Source: Methanolobus sp. UBA118
Lineage (GTDB): Archaea; Halobacteriota; Methanosarcinia; Methanosarcinales; Methanosarcinaceae
Length of the DNA: 28,510 bases
Reading direction: 5' to 3'
Assembly (NCBI GenBank): GCA_002508635.1
Contig: DACO01000009.1
Location: forward strand, 1,866 to 30,375
Positions within the stretch are counted from its first letter, which is position 1; each line of letters starts with the position of its first letter. Of the stretch, positions 16,117 to 23,318 are shown piece after piece. The notes beneath the pieces were generated by a model. The model made no database searches. It was given only the letters and a program-made list of their open reading frames with translations, and was not told the origin of the DNA. Both the position numbers and the translations under genes were made by a program.

Positions 16117-16136
16117 TTTTTTCATTTTACTTTTTT
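16117..16136 (+). terminator. T-rich terminator after the coiled-coil gene
   Basis: Two T-runs, CTTTTTTCATTTTAC and TTTTTT, start 14 bases after the stop at 16103. AACCG and CGGTT flank them and could pair. This is typical of archaeal U-tract termination. Confidence 0.45.
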
Positions 16137-16204
16137 ACGGTTAAGTACATGTGGTTTGAAGTATATCTGTCCTGAAATCAATCATATCTGCAAACGGTGA
16201 TAAT

Positions 16205-16573
16205 TTGGCACGTGAACTATCCGCAAAAGATATAGAAATTCTTAAAAAACTTGCACCGGAATGCGCAGGACTTGAGTGTGCAGGATCCAGGGCACCATAC
16301 AAATCCATACTTCCTCCCCTGTCAAACCATTTCGCAACTGATGCGGAGGACTTTACAAAGCGCATAGCTGTTCTTGACGATGAAGAACTCCTTTACCTGC
16401 TTTCACTGATCAAAAGCGGAGAGGAAAGTCTGGGATGTGTGCAGCCTCATTATATGGAGATTTTCCTCAACTTCATAGAAGAAAGGCTTGATACGAAAAC
16501 CGCCGAAGAGATCATGGGAATCTACATGGCAGGTCAGGAATGCTCAACCGATGACCTGATCACTTTCAAGTAA
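16205..16573 (+). CDS. Hypothetical protein, 122 aa
   Basis: A soluble protein starting at TTG (16205) behind a GGTGAT element 4 bases upstream. It begins ARELSAKDIEILKKL, contains a close cysteine pair (Cys20 and Cys25 in ECAGLECAG), and appears helical after residue 45 (EDFTKRIAVLDDEELLYLLSLIKSGEESLG; FLNFIEERLDTKTAEEIMGIYM). I recognise no family. Its codon usage and composition are ordinary for the window, so it looks like a real gene. Its last 30 bases overlap convergently with the wHTH regulator gene. Confidence 0.65.
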   Translation: MARELSAKDIEILKKLAPECAGLECAGSRAPYKSILPPLSNHFATDAEDFTKRIAVLDDEELLYLLSLIKSGEESLGCVQPHYMEIFLNFIEERLDTKTAEEIMGIYMAGQECSTDDLITFK

Positions 16574-17389
16574 GACCTGTTCCCAGGTTACTTTTTCTGT
16601 TGACGCATACAGGTCTGCAATACCCTGCAATATCCTGTAGCCTTTATTTGTTAACAGGTAGTCACCACGCTCTGTCCTCTGCAGGATCATATCCGTATCC
16701 AGAAGCTTCTGTAGGTGGAAGAGAAGGTTACCTCCCCGAAGACCTGTGATCTTTGAAAGCTCGGAAAAACTCCGGGTCTCCGTGCTCAGCGATTTGAGTA
16801 TAAGGAGTCTCTGTTTGTTTGCAAGGGGTTCGCATATACTGCTCACCACATCATCAGGAAGGTCCACTATACTTGTGGTATTTACGGTTTCAGGTCGTTG
16901 ACTTACGGCATCATTCATGGTCCGAAGTAGTTCCATTTGCTTGTTGAACATGATAGATGCGTGAGTTGTACAGGAATCACAGTTCTCGGTAGATGCAAGC
17001 TCTTTGAGTTCATCGAAGCGCTCCTGGAAACTAAGGAGTTTTTCTTCGTCCATATCTCTGTCCAGCAGGAGAAGCGACATTTCCTGGAAAAGTTTCTCGA
17101 ATGCGGATTTACATACCTGCTTCTGATCGCAGTCCTCGGGCATACTGTTGTTCAAGGTATTCCTGGCATCATGCATCATGTAGTTTATTAACGGACCTGA
17201 TAGGTCATTTTTAATATCCGAGAACATCATGTTCATTTGCTGATTACCGGAGTGTTCAAGAACCCTTGAAACCGCCCTGTTCAATGATGAGATCTCGGCT
17301 TTGATCTCAGCCAGCTCATCAAGATAGTTATCTCTATTCTGATAAGCTTCCGTGTTACTTTTATGTGAATCTGCGAGTCTTTCTTTCAT
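16544..17389 (-). CDS. Winged-helix (ArsR-type) regulator with N-terminal sensor-like region
   Basis: A 281-aa putative transcription factor. The C-terminal winged helix spans about 182-262 (EPLANKQRLLILKSLSTETRSFSELS, recognition helix about GLRGGNLLFHLQKLL, wing QRTERGDYLLTNKG). This ArsR-like fold is common in methanogens. The N-terminal 1-50 is coiled-coil-like. The region 55-165 is a helical unknown domain with four cysteines, Cys87 and Cys93 and a CDSC at 137-140, which could sense metal or redox state. It is divergent from the DUF1638 gene at 17521 (131-base shared gap), which makes that gene and itself the likeliest targets. Its 3' end overlaps the 122-aa gene by 30 bases. Confidence 0.8.
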   Translation of the reverse strand: MKERLADSHKSNTEAYQNRDNYLDELAEIKAEISSLNRAVSRVLEHSGNQQMNMMFSDIKNDLSGPLINYMMHDARNTLNNSMPEDCDQKQVCKSAFEKLFQEMSLLLLDRDMDEEKLLSFQERFDELKELASTENCDSCTTHASIMFNKQMELLRTMNDAVSQRPETVNTTSIVDLPDDVVSSICEPLANKQRLLILKSLSTETRSFSELSKITGLRGGNLLFHLQKLLDTDMILQRTERGDYLLTNKGYRILQGIADLYASTEKVTWEQVLLESDQVIG

Positions 17390-17520
17390 TCCAAAGCCTT
17401 CTGTAAGAGCTGGTGATACAGAAAAATAACATTAAACTATATTAATATAACTTCAACCGCGCTAAGTTCATATCCAAACCTGACTTAAATAAAATCGCAG
17501 TAAGAAACCGGAGTAAACAA

Positions 17521-18354
17521 ATGCCATTTCTCAGCCTAATAGGATGCAAGATACTTGAAGATGAGATCACCCATGTTCTGTCCAGATATAGCGAAGATAC
17601 CAGGATCATTCTTATCGATGACAGGGAATCCATGGACCTTGCAAGAAAGCTAAGATCACAGGATACACCGTTCTCACTGGCTCCCATAGACAGGATACGG
17701 GATTTCATCCCATCAGAGGATTCGGGTTCTGTTAAGAAAAAGTTCATGTCACTTTTAGGTAAAAAGTATGAGAATGAGATGATAGTCGTCATAAAAATCA
17801 TGCCCCTGGGCCTCCATGTAGACAGTAACGAACTCAGGAATGTCGTAGCCGGGCAGATAAGACTTATGTCAGAATTCTCGGATGGGGTCCTGCTTTTCTA
17901 CGGACTTTGCGGAAACGCCCTGAAGGATATAGAGAACTCAGAGGACATTTCTGCTCCTCTGTATGTTCTGAAGGATGAAAATGGAGAACATGTTGATGAT
18001 TGCATCAGCATAGCGCTTGGCGGGAACAGGCGATATGAAGAGGAACTTAACAGGTATAATGACACCGCAACTCTTTATTTTACTCCTCTCTGGGCATCCA
18101 GCTGGAAAGATGCCGAAGAGATACCTGTAAATCCCACAAAAAGGTCCGAGTACCGATATTCTTTCAGAATAGGAAGGGTTGCCAGGCTTGACACAGGCCT
18201 TGAGTTCGAGAAGGATTTTGATTCCAGGATCAAGGAGCTTGCCCGCAAGTTCAATGCTGAAGTGGTTGAACTCAAAGGAAATACGGATATTGTGGAAAAC
18301 TATTATCTGGAGGTCAGAGAGGATTTAACAGAAAAAACTGAAAATACCGAATAA
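17521..18354 (+). CDS. DUF1638 domain protein
   Basis: A 277-aa cytoplasmic protein. The DUF1638 signatures are the N-terminal IGCKILEDEITHVL (Cys9), the mid-protein LLFYGLCGNALKDI (Cys130), and DCISIALGGNRRYEEEL (Cys161), which together suggest a conserved cysteine site. The function is unknown. From general knowledge, DUF1638 genes are frequent in methanogens and often lie near corrinoid methyltransferases, fitting a role in C1 or corrinoid metabolism (inference). GGAG 7 bases upstream of the ATG supports the start. It is divergent from the wHTH regulator, which may control it, and upstream of pncB. Confidence 0.82.
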   Translation: MPFLSLIGCKILEDEITHVLSRYSEDTRIILIDDRESMDLARKLRSQDTPFSLAPIDRIRDFIPSEDSGSVKKKFMSLLGKKYENEMIVVIKIMPLGLHVDSNELRNVVAGQIRLMSEFSDGVLLFYGLCGNALKDIENSEDISAPLYVLKDENGEHVDDCISIALGGNRRYEEELNRYNDTATLYFTPLWASSWKDAEEIPVNPTKRSEYRYSFRIGRVARLDTGLEFEKDFDSRIKELARKFNAEVVELKGNTDIVENYYLEVREDLTEKTENTE

Positions 18355-18366
18355 TTTCTATCAGAA

Positions 18367-18385
18367 TTTGTTTTTGTTTTTCTTT
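18367..18385 (+). terminator. Oligo-T terminator after the DUF1638 gene
   Basis: A run TTTGTTTTTGTTTTTCTTT lies 12 bases after the stop at 18354, a typical archaeal U-tract terminator. It suggests pncB has its own promoter within the remaining gap. Confidence 0.45.
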
Positions 18386-18509
18386 CAGGTGCATTTATTC
18401 CCGATATTAGTCCGTAGAGTGAACTTAAGCAAAATTGTAAATAGTGGAAGGCCGTACGCATATAGACGAAATTTAATCCTGTGTACCGGGATAAAAAAGG
18501 AAGGACCAG

Positions 18510-19718
18510 ATGATTCGTTCAATTCTTGACAACGACCTTTATAAGTTCACCATGCAGATGGCTGTTCTGGAGCTTTTTCCCGACGTTGTGGCAGAGTATC
18601 GTTTTACAAATCGCGGAGCACAGCGTTTCAATGAGGACTTTGTCAGGGAACTGAGAAGGATAATCAATGAGGAAACTCCGAAAATCATTCTTACGGATGA
18701 TGAATATACCTGGCTGAAAGGATCCTGTCCTTTCTTTAAGCCCATGTATCTTGAATATCTCAAAAATTATCGCTTTGACCCATCAGAGGTAAGTGTTAAC
18801 CTGAGCGAAGATAAGGATCTTGACCTGAGGATAAAAGGTCCGTGGCATAGCAGCATACTCTGGGAAATCGTGCTCATGGCTATTATCTCAGAGCTTTACT
18901 TTGATACCGTTGAATCAGACTGGAAGAACAAAAAGGAGAAAAATGGTTCCGGGTATGTTTCGCTGCTTAAAAAATATGCTTCATTCATGGATGATATAGG
19001 CCATGAACTGGAATCCGGGAAATGTGCTTTTTCCGAATTCGGGACCCGGAGGCGCAGGAGCTTTGAACTGCATGACACAGTAATTGCCGCACTGTCCGAA
19101 GTCAAAACTTTTTCAGGAACAAGTAACGTCTTTTTTGCAAAAGAATACGGCCTGCGTGCCATTGGTACTATCGGACATGAGTGGATAATGGGAATTTCCG
19201 CGCTGATTGGTTTGCGCAATGCAAATCTTTTCGCACTTGAGAACTGGGCTGAGATCTATAAAGGTGACCTGGGTATAGCACTCTCGGACACATTCGGCTC
19301 CGGACCCTTCTTCGATAATTTCAACCTTAAGTTATCCAAACTCTACGATGGTGTCCGGCATGACAGCGGAGACCCTTTTACTTTTGCTGACAGGGTCATA
19401 GAACATTATACAAAAGCAGGTATCGACCCCATGAAAAAACTTATTGTCTTCAGCGATTCACTCCACGCCAGGGATGCTATAAAAATAAAAGAATACTGTG
19501 AGGGAAAGATCAACTGTAGTTTCGGGATTGGTACAAGTCTTACGAACAACCCTGATTTTTTCAGCACAAGTCCTCCACTGAACATGGTAATTAAACTGCA
19601 TTCAGTAAACGGGATTCCTGTTGTAAAGTTAAGTGATGACGAGGGGAAGGAAACCGGTGATCCTGATGCGATCAGGGTTGCAAACTATACATTCGGAAGA
19701 AAAGGACTTGATGAATAA
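18510..19718 (+). CDS. pncB: Nicotinate phosphoribosyltransferase
   Basis: A 402-aa cytoplasmic enzyme that makes nicotinate mononucleotide from nicotinate, PRPP and ATP (NAD salvage, Preiss-Handler route). Motifs in order: DNDLYKFTMQ (8-17), RIKGPWHSSILWE, FGTRRRRSFELHD, GTSNVFFAKEYGLRAIGTIGHEW (with the His that is phosphorylated in this family), YDGVRHDSGDPFTFAD (PRPP/product site) and VFSDSLHARDAIKI. Length and motif spacing closely match the E. coli PncB type rather than the shorter archaeal types, which suggests bacterial ancestry. A GGAAGGA ribosome binding site precedes the ATG. No other NAD gene is adjacent. Confidence 0.94.
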   Translation: MIRSILDNDLYKFTMQMAVLELFPDVVAEYRFTNRGAQRFNEDFVRELRRIINEETPKIILTDDEYTWLKGSCPFFKPMYLEYLKNYRFDPSEVSVNLSEDKDLDLRIKGPWHSSILWEIVLMAIISELYFDTVESDWKNKKEKNGSGYVSLLKKYASFMDDIGHELESGKCAFSEFGTRRRRSFELHDTVIAALSEVKTFSGTSNVFFAKEYGLRAIGTIGHEWIMGISALIGLRNANLFALENWAEIYKGDLGIALSDTFGSGPFFDNFNLKLSKLYDGVRHDSGDPFTFADRVIEHYTKAGIDPMKKLIVFSDSLHARDAIKIKEYCEGKINCSFGIGTSLTNNPDFFSTSPPLNMVIKLHSVNGIPVVKLSDDEGKETGDPDAIRVANYTFGRKGLDE

Positions 19719-19743
19719 AAAACAGATCCCTGCTTTAAACTTA

Positions 19744-19818
19744 TCATGCAAAAAGTTGTAATGGGAACGTGAAGGGCACCGTTGTGAGGTGCCCGATGAT
19801 GTCCACCACCCAATACAT
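19744..19818 (-). CDS. Candidate small protein (24 aa) with its own transcription unit
   Basis: A short ORF starts at ATG 19818, begins MYWVVDIIGHLTTVPF, ends PLQLFA and stops at TGA 19744-19746. It has all the marks of a gene: an AGGT ribosome binding site at 19826-19829 (7-base spacing), a TATA box (TTTATAT, 19857-19863) at the right distance for a leader of about 15 bases, and a T6 run at 19717-19722 just after it. It is clearly more GC-rich than the flanking AT-rich DNA and contains a perfect 7-bp hairpin (19774-19794). The peptide is hydrophobic and amphipathic-like, with no recognised domain. It could instead be a structured small RNA; the two are not exclusive. Confidence 0.5.
   Translation of the reverse strand: MYWVVDIIGHLTTVPFTFPLQLFA
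19774..19794 (-). other. GC-rich hairpin inside the 24-codon ORF
   Basis: GGGCACC (19774-19780) and GGTGCCC (19788-19794) pair perfectly around the 7-base loop GTTGTGA (plus strand). On the minus strand it falls within codons 9-15 of the small ORF. In the 295-base gap between pncB and the GNAT gene it is the only stable structure seen. Confidence 0.5.
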
Positions 19819-19856
19819 GAAACCAACCTGCATTTTAACCATATTAATTTTTACAG

Positions 19857-19863
19857 ATATAAA
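19857..19863 (-). promoter_or_regulatory. TATA box of the small transcription unit
   Basis: The minus strand reads AGTTTATATCTG. The TATA element lies 39-45 bases upstream of the ATG at 19818, giving a predicted transcription start near 19833, just before the AGGT ribosome binding site. Confidence 0.4.
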
Positions 19864-20013
19864 CTATATGTCGTTTAATTTTACCTTGCTTTAAAAATTT
19901 CAATACAAGCAAAAATGAGCCTGGCATTATTTTTTATAGCTCATGAGATTGCAATACACCGAAAACCAAGCGTAAGGAGTTTTGCTGCTTCCGGGCTGCA
20001 GGCTGCCTGCTCG

Positions 20014-20607
20014 TTATTGAAGACGCATAGTTCTTTTCAGGTCCAGTGCCATCTCGTAACACCTGTCTCCCGGAGAGCATATATCCCTTACCTCACCTAT
20101 GGTCCTGAAACCCAGTTTCATATAGAGTCGTATTGCCGATTGATTATTGATCTCAACATAGAGTACAATCCTGTCAATACCATTCATTTTCATCTCACGG
20201 ATACCTTTACGCAACAAACTCTCAGCAACACCCTGTCTCCTGTATCTGCCATCAACGGCAATGGAGTAAACCGTACATAGCTTTTTCATTCCCCCGGAAG
20301 AGAATACGGGTTCTGCAAAAAAGAAACAATATCCTTTAACGGCTTCATCATCCCTGTAGACATAACAGATATTGTTGAAATACTGAGCATACTTCAGGAA
20401 TCTGTCCTCATGGATCTCAGTGAAATTATCCTTATATATCTGCAACACATCATCAGCAAGCTCATCACTAAAGTTTGCTATTTTATGATCTTCAAGCTTT
20501 ATCCAGTTCCTGACAAAAAGAATTCCTATAAATAACTCAAATACCCTCACAGGTTTTTTCCGGAAAAGGGTTACTTTCTCAGCAAGGTCTTCGGGAACTA
20601 TCTTCAT
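20014..20607 (-). CDS. GNAT family N-acetyltransferase
   Basis: A 197-aa acetyl-CoA-dependent acetyltransferase. The N-terminal 50 residues are an extension. The GNAT core spans about 50-190: KGYCFFFAEPVF (beta 3 region), then VYSIAVDGRYRRQGVAESLLRKGIREMKM, in which RRQGVAESL (about 123-131) is the motif-A pyrophosphate loop (R/Q-x-x-G-x-A), and IVLYVEINNQSAIRLYMKLGF (motif B). The layout resembles RimI-like protein acetyltransferases, but the substrate cannot be read from sequence. It lies downstream of the 105-aa gene and the cobalamin operon on the same strand, with a 206-base gap holding an imperfect inverted repeat. Confidence 0.88.
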   Translation of the reverse strand: MKIVPEDLAEKVTLFRKKPVRVFELFIGILFVRNWIKLEDHKIANFSDELADDVLQIYKDNFTEIHEDRFLKYAQYFNNICYVYRDDEAVKGYCFFFAEPVFSSGGMKKLCTVYSIAVDGRYRRQGVAESLLRKGIREMKMNGIDRIVLYVEINNQSAIRLYMKLGFRTIGEVRDICSPGDRCYEMALDLKRTMRLQ

Positions 20608-20740
20608 GGCAATACATCAAAAACGATATTGGATTTGAAAGATCGTTTTTTTGTATTATTTAAAACAATTATAACCTGAGGATGTAAAACCTTTGTGGCA
20701 ATATCATCCTTAAGAAAAATACTTACCTGAATAGTCAGTT

Positions 20741-20778
20741 TCAATAGTGATTGAAAATTTTTCTTCAATTCATATTGA
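20741..20778. repeat. Imperfect inverted repeat in the gap upstream of the GNAT gene
   Basis: Arms at 20741-20755 (TCAATAGTGATTGAA) and 20764-20778 (TTCAATTCATATTGA) pair over 6 outer and 5 inner bases, with four weakly matched bases in the middle and an 8-base loop. It lies 36 bases after the 105-aa gene and about 135 bases before the GNAT start. It may be a terminator, an operator or a processing signal. Nothing else is recognised in this gap. Confidence 0.3.
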
Positions 20779-20813
20779 GACTGTCAGGTTCACGTATCAA
20801 AACCAAAAGGTCT

Positions 20814-21131
20814 TCATTCACTCTCCAGAATCAGTTCATGTATGTCTTCAAGCAAGAGGTCAGAGTAAAGAAGTTTCTCGATGGTCCTGACAACATATTT
20901 CCTTTGCTGGTGTTTCTGTATGTCCTCATTTACCCGGAGGTCCGAATCGATCTGAACCCTGATAAGGGAAAAACGGAATGCTTCTTCATCGGCTATTTTC
21001 ATCCTGTAAAAGGTTTCAATATAAAAGGGTAGCAGATTAGGATTATCGATCACTTCACATAACAGAAGAACTTCCTCAGGCAGATCTTTAACGGGCTCCT
21101 TTAGAACAGTCCTGCCGGTGAGCAGCTTCAA
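20814..21131 (-). CDS. Hypothetical protein, about 105 aa, 3' of the cobalamin operon
   Basis: A soluble, helical protein (PEEVLLLCEVIDNPNLLPFYIETFYRM-type stretch; C-terminus RTIEKLLYSDLLLEDIHELIL). It is rich in Leu, Glu and Ile, without cysteine clusters or membrane segments. I recognise no family. The start is uncertain: the only standard codon is a TTG at 21131, yet the open frame continues 17 codons upstream (ISINKRNYAVET...) with no ATG, GTG or TTG before the stop, and an AAGGTG element lies further up. A rare ATT/ATA start or a sequencing error is possible. It follows cobY by about 80 bases on the same strand, so it may belong to the operon. Confidence 0.55.
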   Translation of the reverse strand: MKLLTGRTVLKEPVKDLPEEVLLLCEVIDNPNLLPFYIETFYRMKIADEEAFRFSLIRVQIDSDLRVNEDIQKHQQRKYVVRTIEKLLYSDLLLEDIHELILESE

Positions 21132-21210
21132 GGTCTCAACAGCGTAGTTTCTTTTGTTTATGCTAATGTAATGATCTATTCAATCACCTTCGGCTTATTT
21201 CAAAAGGAGG

Positions 21211-21858
21211 TTAGTCAGGGGACATTTTGCTTTGTGCAGGTGAATCATTGCTAATTTCTGAAAGCATCTCCTTGCACTTTTGAAGTTCTGCTACGGTATT
21301 TATGTTCAGGGCAAGTTCGAGGTCTTCCCGTATCAGGCTGACATACGGTTGTTCATTCTCTACATCCTTGCCATCGAGTATGTTGATGCCCGCAGGGACA
21401 ATGAGCTTACCCTTCCAGTTGAAGACGGTATCAGGCCTGATCCCGAGTCCTTTACATACATATATGGGAGAGAAAACGGACATTGCAGGTGTCCCACAGT
21501 TATTATATTCCTCAATTATTTGCTCAATAAGCTCCGGATTCAGCAGTGGTATATCGGACATCAGTATCATCACAGGCTCGGTTATCTTTGCTGCTTTTAC
21601 TGCATAGACCATATCGGCCACATAGTTGCCTCCCATTGTGTCAATTACCTCGACCCTGCCATCGTAGCGGTTCTGTACGATACTGCCGGTTGTTGGTGTT
21701 GCAGGCGAGACCGCGACATATATCTTTCCTATGCTTTCCGTGTTCTCAAGTGCGTCGATCACGTATGAGATAAGTGGTTTACCAAGAAGTTCGACTACGG
21801 GTTTCTCACCCATGCCAAGCCTGCTTCCAAACCCCCCTGCCATGATTATAGCGTCCAA
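21211..21858 (-). CDS. cobY: NTP:adenosylcobinamide-phosphate guanylyltransferase
   Basis: A 215-aa cytoplasmic nucleotidyltransferase that transfers GMP from GTP to adenosylcobinamide phosphate, giving AdoCbi-GDP. CobY is the archaeal non-orthologous replacement of bacterial CobU. The N-terminal nucleotide-binding loop IIMAGGFGSRLGMGEKPVVEL (4-24) and ILMSDIPLLNPELIEQII (about 98-115, with the metal-binding-type Asp) are present, as is the C-terminal NINTVAELQKC common to this fold. Its start overlaps the cobS stop by 13 bases, so translation is probably coupled. It lies in the cobD-cbiB-cobZ-cobS-cobY operon. Confidence 0.93.
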   Translation of the reverse strand: MDAIIMAGGFGSRLGMGEKPVVELLGKPLISYVIDALENTESIGKIYVAVSPATPTTGSIVQNRYDGRVEVIDTMGGNYVADMVYAVKAAKITEPVMILMSDIPLLNPELIEQIIEEYNNCGTPAMSVFSPIYVCKGLGIRPDTVFNWKGKLIVPAGINILDGKDVENEQPYVSLIREDLELALNINTVAELQKCKEMLSEISNDSPAQSKMSPD

Positions 21859-22673
21859 ACAATTCCTCCGATATCATATTTTAAAACAAGATAGATAGCT
21901 ATCAATGCAATGACCCTGCCGACCTCATTGGATGAACCGATAACATCACCATTCACACCACCAAAATGCCGGTTGCTTATATTGAGCAGAACAAATGTTG
22001 CCAGAATGGCCGCAAGGAAGGCTATAACTCCCGCAAGTGGAATTCCGATGATCCAGAATGCAATCGTGCAGGCGATTATTCCCATCACAAATCCAAGCAG
22101 ATATTTGGGCATTGTTGTATTGTCCACAAGGATCGAACCAAGCCCTTCGTGTATGGACTTACCGAATGCGGCAGTTGTAAGCATTGACTGCATGGCACTG
22201 ACCTCGGCAACAAACATCGATATAAAGATAATAACAGCCATATCGGTTACAGAAGTGCTTGAAAGTGCAGCCTCTGTCTGCAATGATACCAGAGCCGCAT
22301 AGAATGCCAGTAATGTGAGCACGGTAAATGCAACGCCACCTATACCCAGTGACATATCCTTTAATGCCTTCAGTTTCTTCTCCCGGGAGCCATGGGCTGT
22401 CATACCATCACCAAGGTCCGCTATGCCGTCAAGATGGTTCAGTCCTGTCAGATAATATACGAATATAACAATGAAAACGGCACTCAGTTGTGCTGAAAGG
22501 AACAGTTCCAGGACAAAGGCCACGGCACCTATTATCAGGCCAAGCACGATCCCTACAAGTATATGCAGGTAGGTTCTTTTGAAGAACTCATCGAGTCCTT
22601 CCATGGTAATACCCACCGGGATTGTAGAGAGGAATCCAAAGCTTGAACGTACTGCCAGTAAAAAGTTATTCAT
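21846..22673 (-). CDS. cobS: Adenosylcobinamide-GDP ribazoletransferase (cobalamin-5'-phosphate synthase)
   Basis: A 275-aa membrane enzyme that condenses AdoCbi-GDP with alpha-ribazole phosphate to form adenosylcobalamin 5'-phosphate. The signature NHLDGIADLGDGMTAHGSREKKLKALKD (about 79-106) gives the acidic metal-binding residues of the family, and at least six hydrophobic segments follow. The C-terminal GGVNGDVIGSSNEVGR (about 239-254) is the second conserved motif. Length is typical (about 250-275). The ATG overlaps the cobZ stop by 4 bases (ATGA type), and its end overlaps cobY by 13, so the three genes are tightly coupled. Confidence 0.95.
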   Translation of the reverse strand: MNNFLLAVRSSFGFLSTIPVGITMEGLDEFFKRTYLHILVGIVLGLIIGAVAFVLELFLSAQLSAVFIVIFVYYLTGLNHLDGIADLGDGMTAHGSREKKLKALKDMSLGIGGVAFTVLTLLAFYAALVSLQTEAALSSTSVTDMAVIIFISMFVAEVSAMQSMLTTAAFGKSIHEGLGSILVDNTTMPKYLLGFVMGIIACTIAFWIIGIPLAGVIAFLAAILATFVLLNISNRHFGGVNGDVIGSSNEVGRVIALIAIYLVLKYDIGGIVWTL

Positions 22674-23293
22674 CCTGCGATCACACCGCCCAGATCACTG
22701 TCTGATCCCTTCTTTTTCTCTTTAGACTCCTTCTTCTTTTTTCTGGAGGAATTACTGGCTTCTGCCATGCCTCTTGTATACATATTGGCAGACACTCCTC
22801 CGATAAGGCCGCCTATCACATCGTCCATGAACGGACCGAGCTTTGACAGGATACCGGGCTTTTGCTTATCGAACCTTACAAACTCGAACATCCCCTTATC
22901 ACCACTGATGTACTTCGAAATGCTCATCCCCAGTACTTCGTCAGCTATTATGAAGGTCAGGTCCTTCTCGTAGGAACTCTTACTTATATCAGGCAGAGTA
23001 CCGGTTTTTCCTTCTCTCTCAAGGAGTACTCCTGCGTAGATGAGCAGACACAGATTCGGATCGGAAAGGGCGATGTCGAGTTCTTCAAGAAAGCGTTTTT
23101 CGGCAATTTCCCTTGTCTCAAGCCCCGGATGCGGTGCATATAACGCCATCGCCGAATCAATGAGCATGTCTACGGTAATGCCTTCGTCCTCGAGTATTTC
23201 AAGGATGCTATGGGTGATCTCTCCTTCCAGCTCTTTTGACTGGTCCTTTTTAAGGTCTTCAGATTCTATGTCCGATAATTTCATTGCCATCAC
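22670..23293 (-). CDS. cobZ: Alpha-ribazole-5'-phosphate phosphatase, archaeal CobZ type
   Basis: A 207-aa protein matching the Methanosarcina CobZ, shown genetically in M. mazei to replace bacterial CobC. It removes the 5'-phosphate in the last stage of cobamide assembly. It resembles the phosphatidylglycerophosphatase-A-like fold: EILEDEGITVDMLIDSAMALY (about 33-53), FIIADEVLGMSISKYISG (about 114-131), and GPFMDDVIGGLIGGVSANMYTRGM (about 152-175, with the acidic pair before a glycine-rich helix). The C-terminus is a Lys/Ser-rich tail (SRKKKKESKEKKKG). The start is GTG 23293 or ATG 23290. The gene sits between cbiB (25-base gap) and cobS (4-base overlap). Confidence 0.88.
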   Translation of the reverse strand: MMAMKLSDIESEDLKKDQSKELEGEITHSILEILEDEGITVDMLIDSAMALYAPHPGLETREIAEKRFLEELDIALSDPNLCLLIYAGVLLEREGKTGTLPDISKSSYEKDLTFIIADEVLGMSISKYISGDKGMFEFVRFDKQKPGILSKLGPFMDDVIGGLIGGVSANMYTRGMAEASNSSRKKKKESKEKKKGSDSDLGGVIAG

Positions 23294-23318
23294 TCTGGAT
23301 TCAAATAATTCGTATAAC

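Noticed and set aside
19915..20280. A 121-codon plus-strand frame running from the intergenic gap into the GNAT gene
   Set aside because: Most of it lies antisense to the GNAT core, and the rest has no domain or ribosome binding site.
21280..21768. A 162-codon plus-strand frame opposite cobY
   Set aside because: The cobY product on the other strand has clear motifs and operon overlaps; the antisense frame shows no domain.
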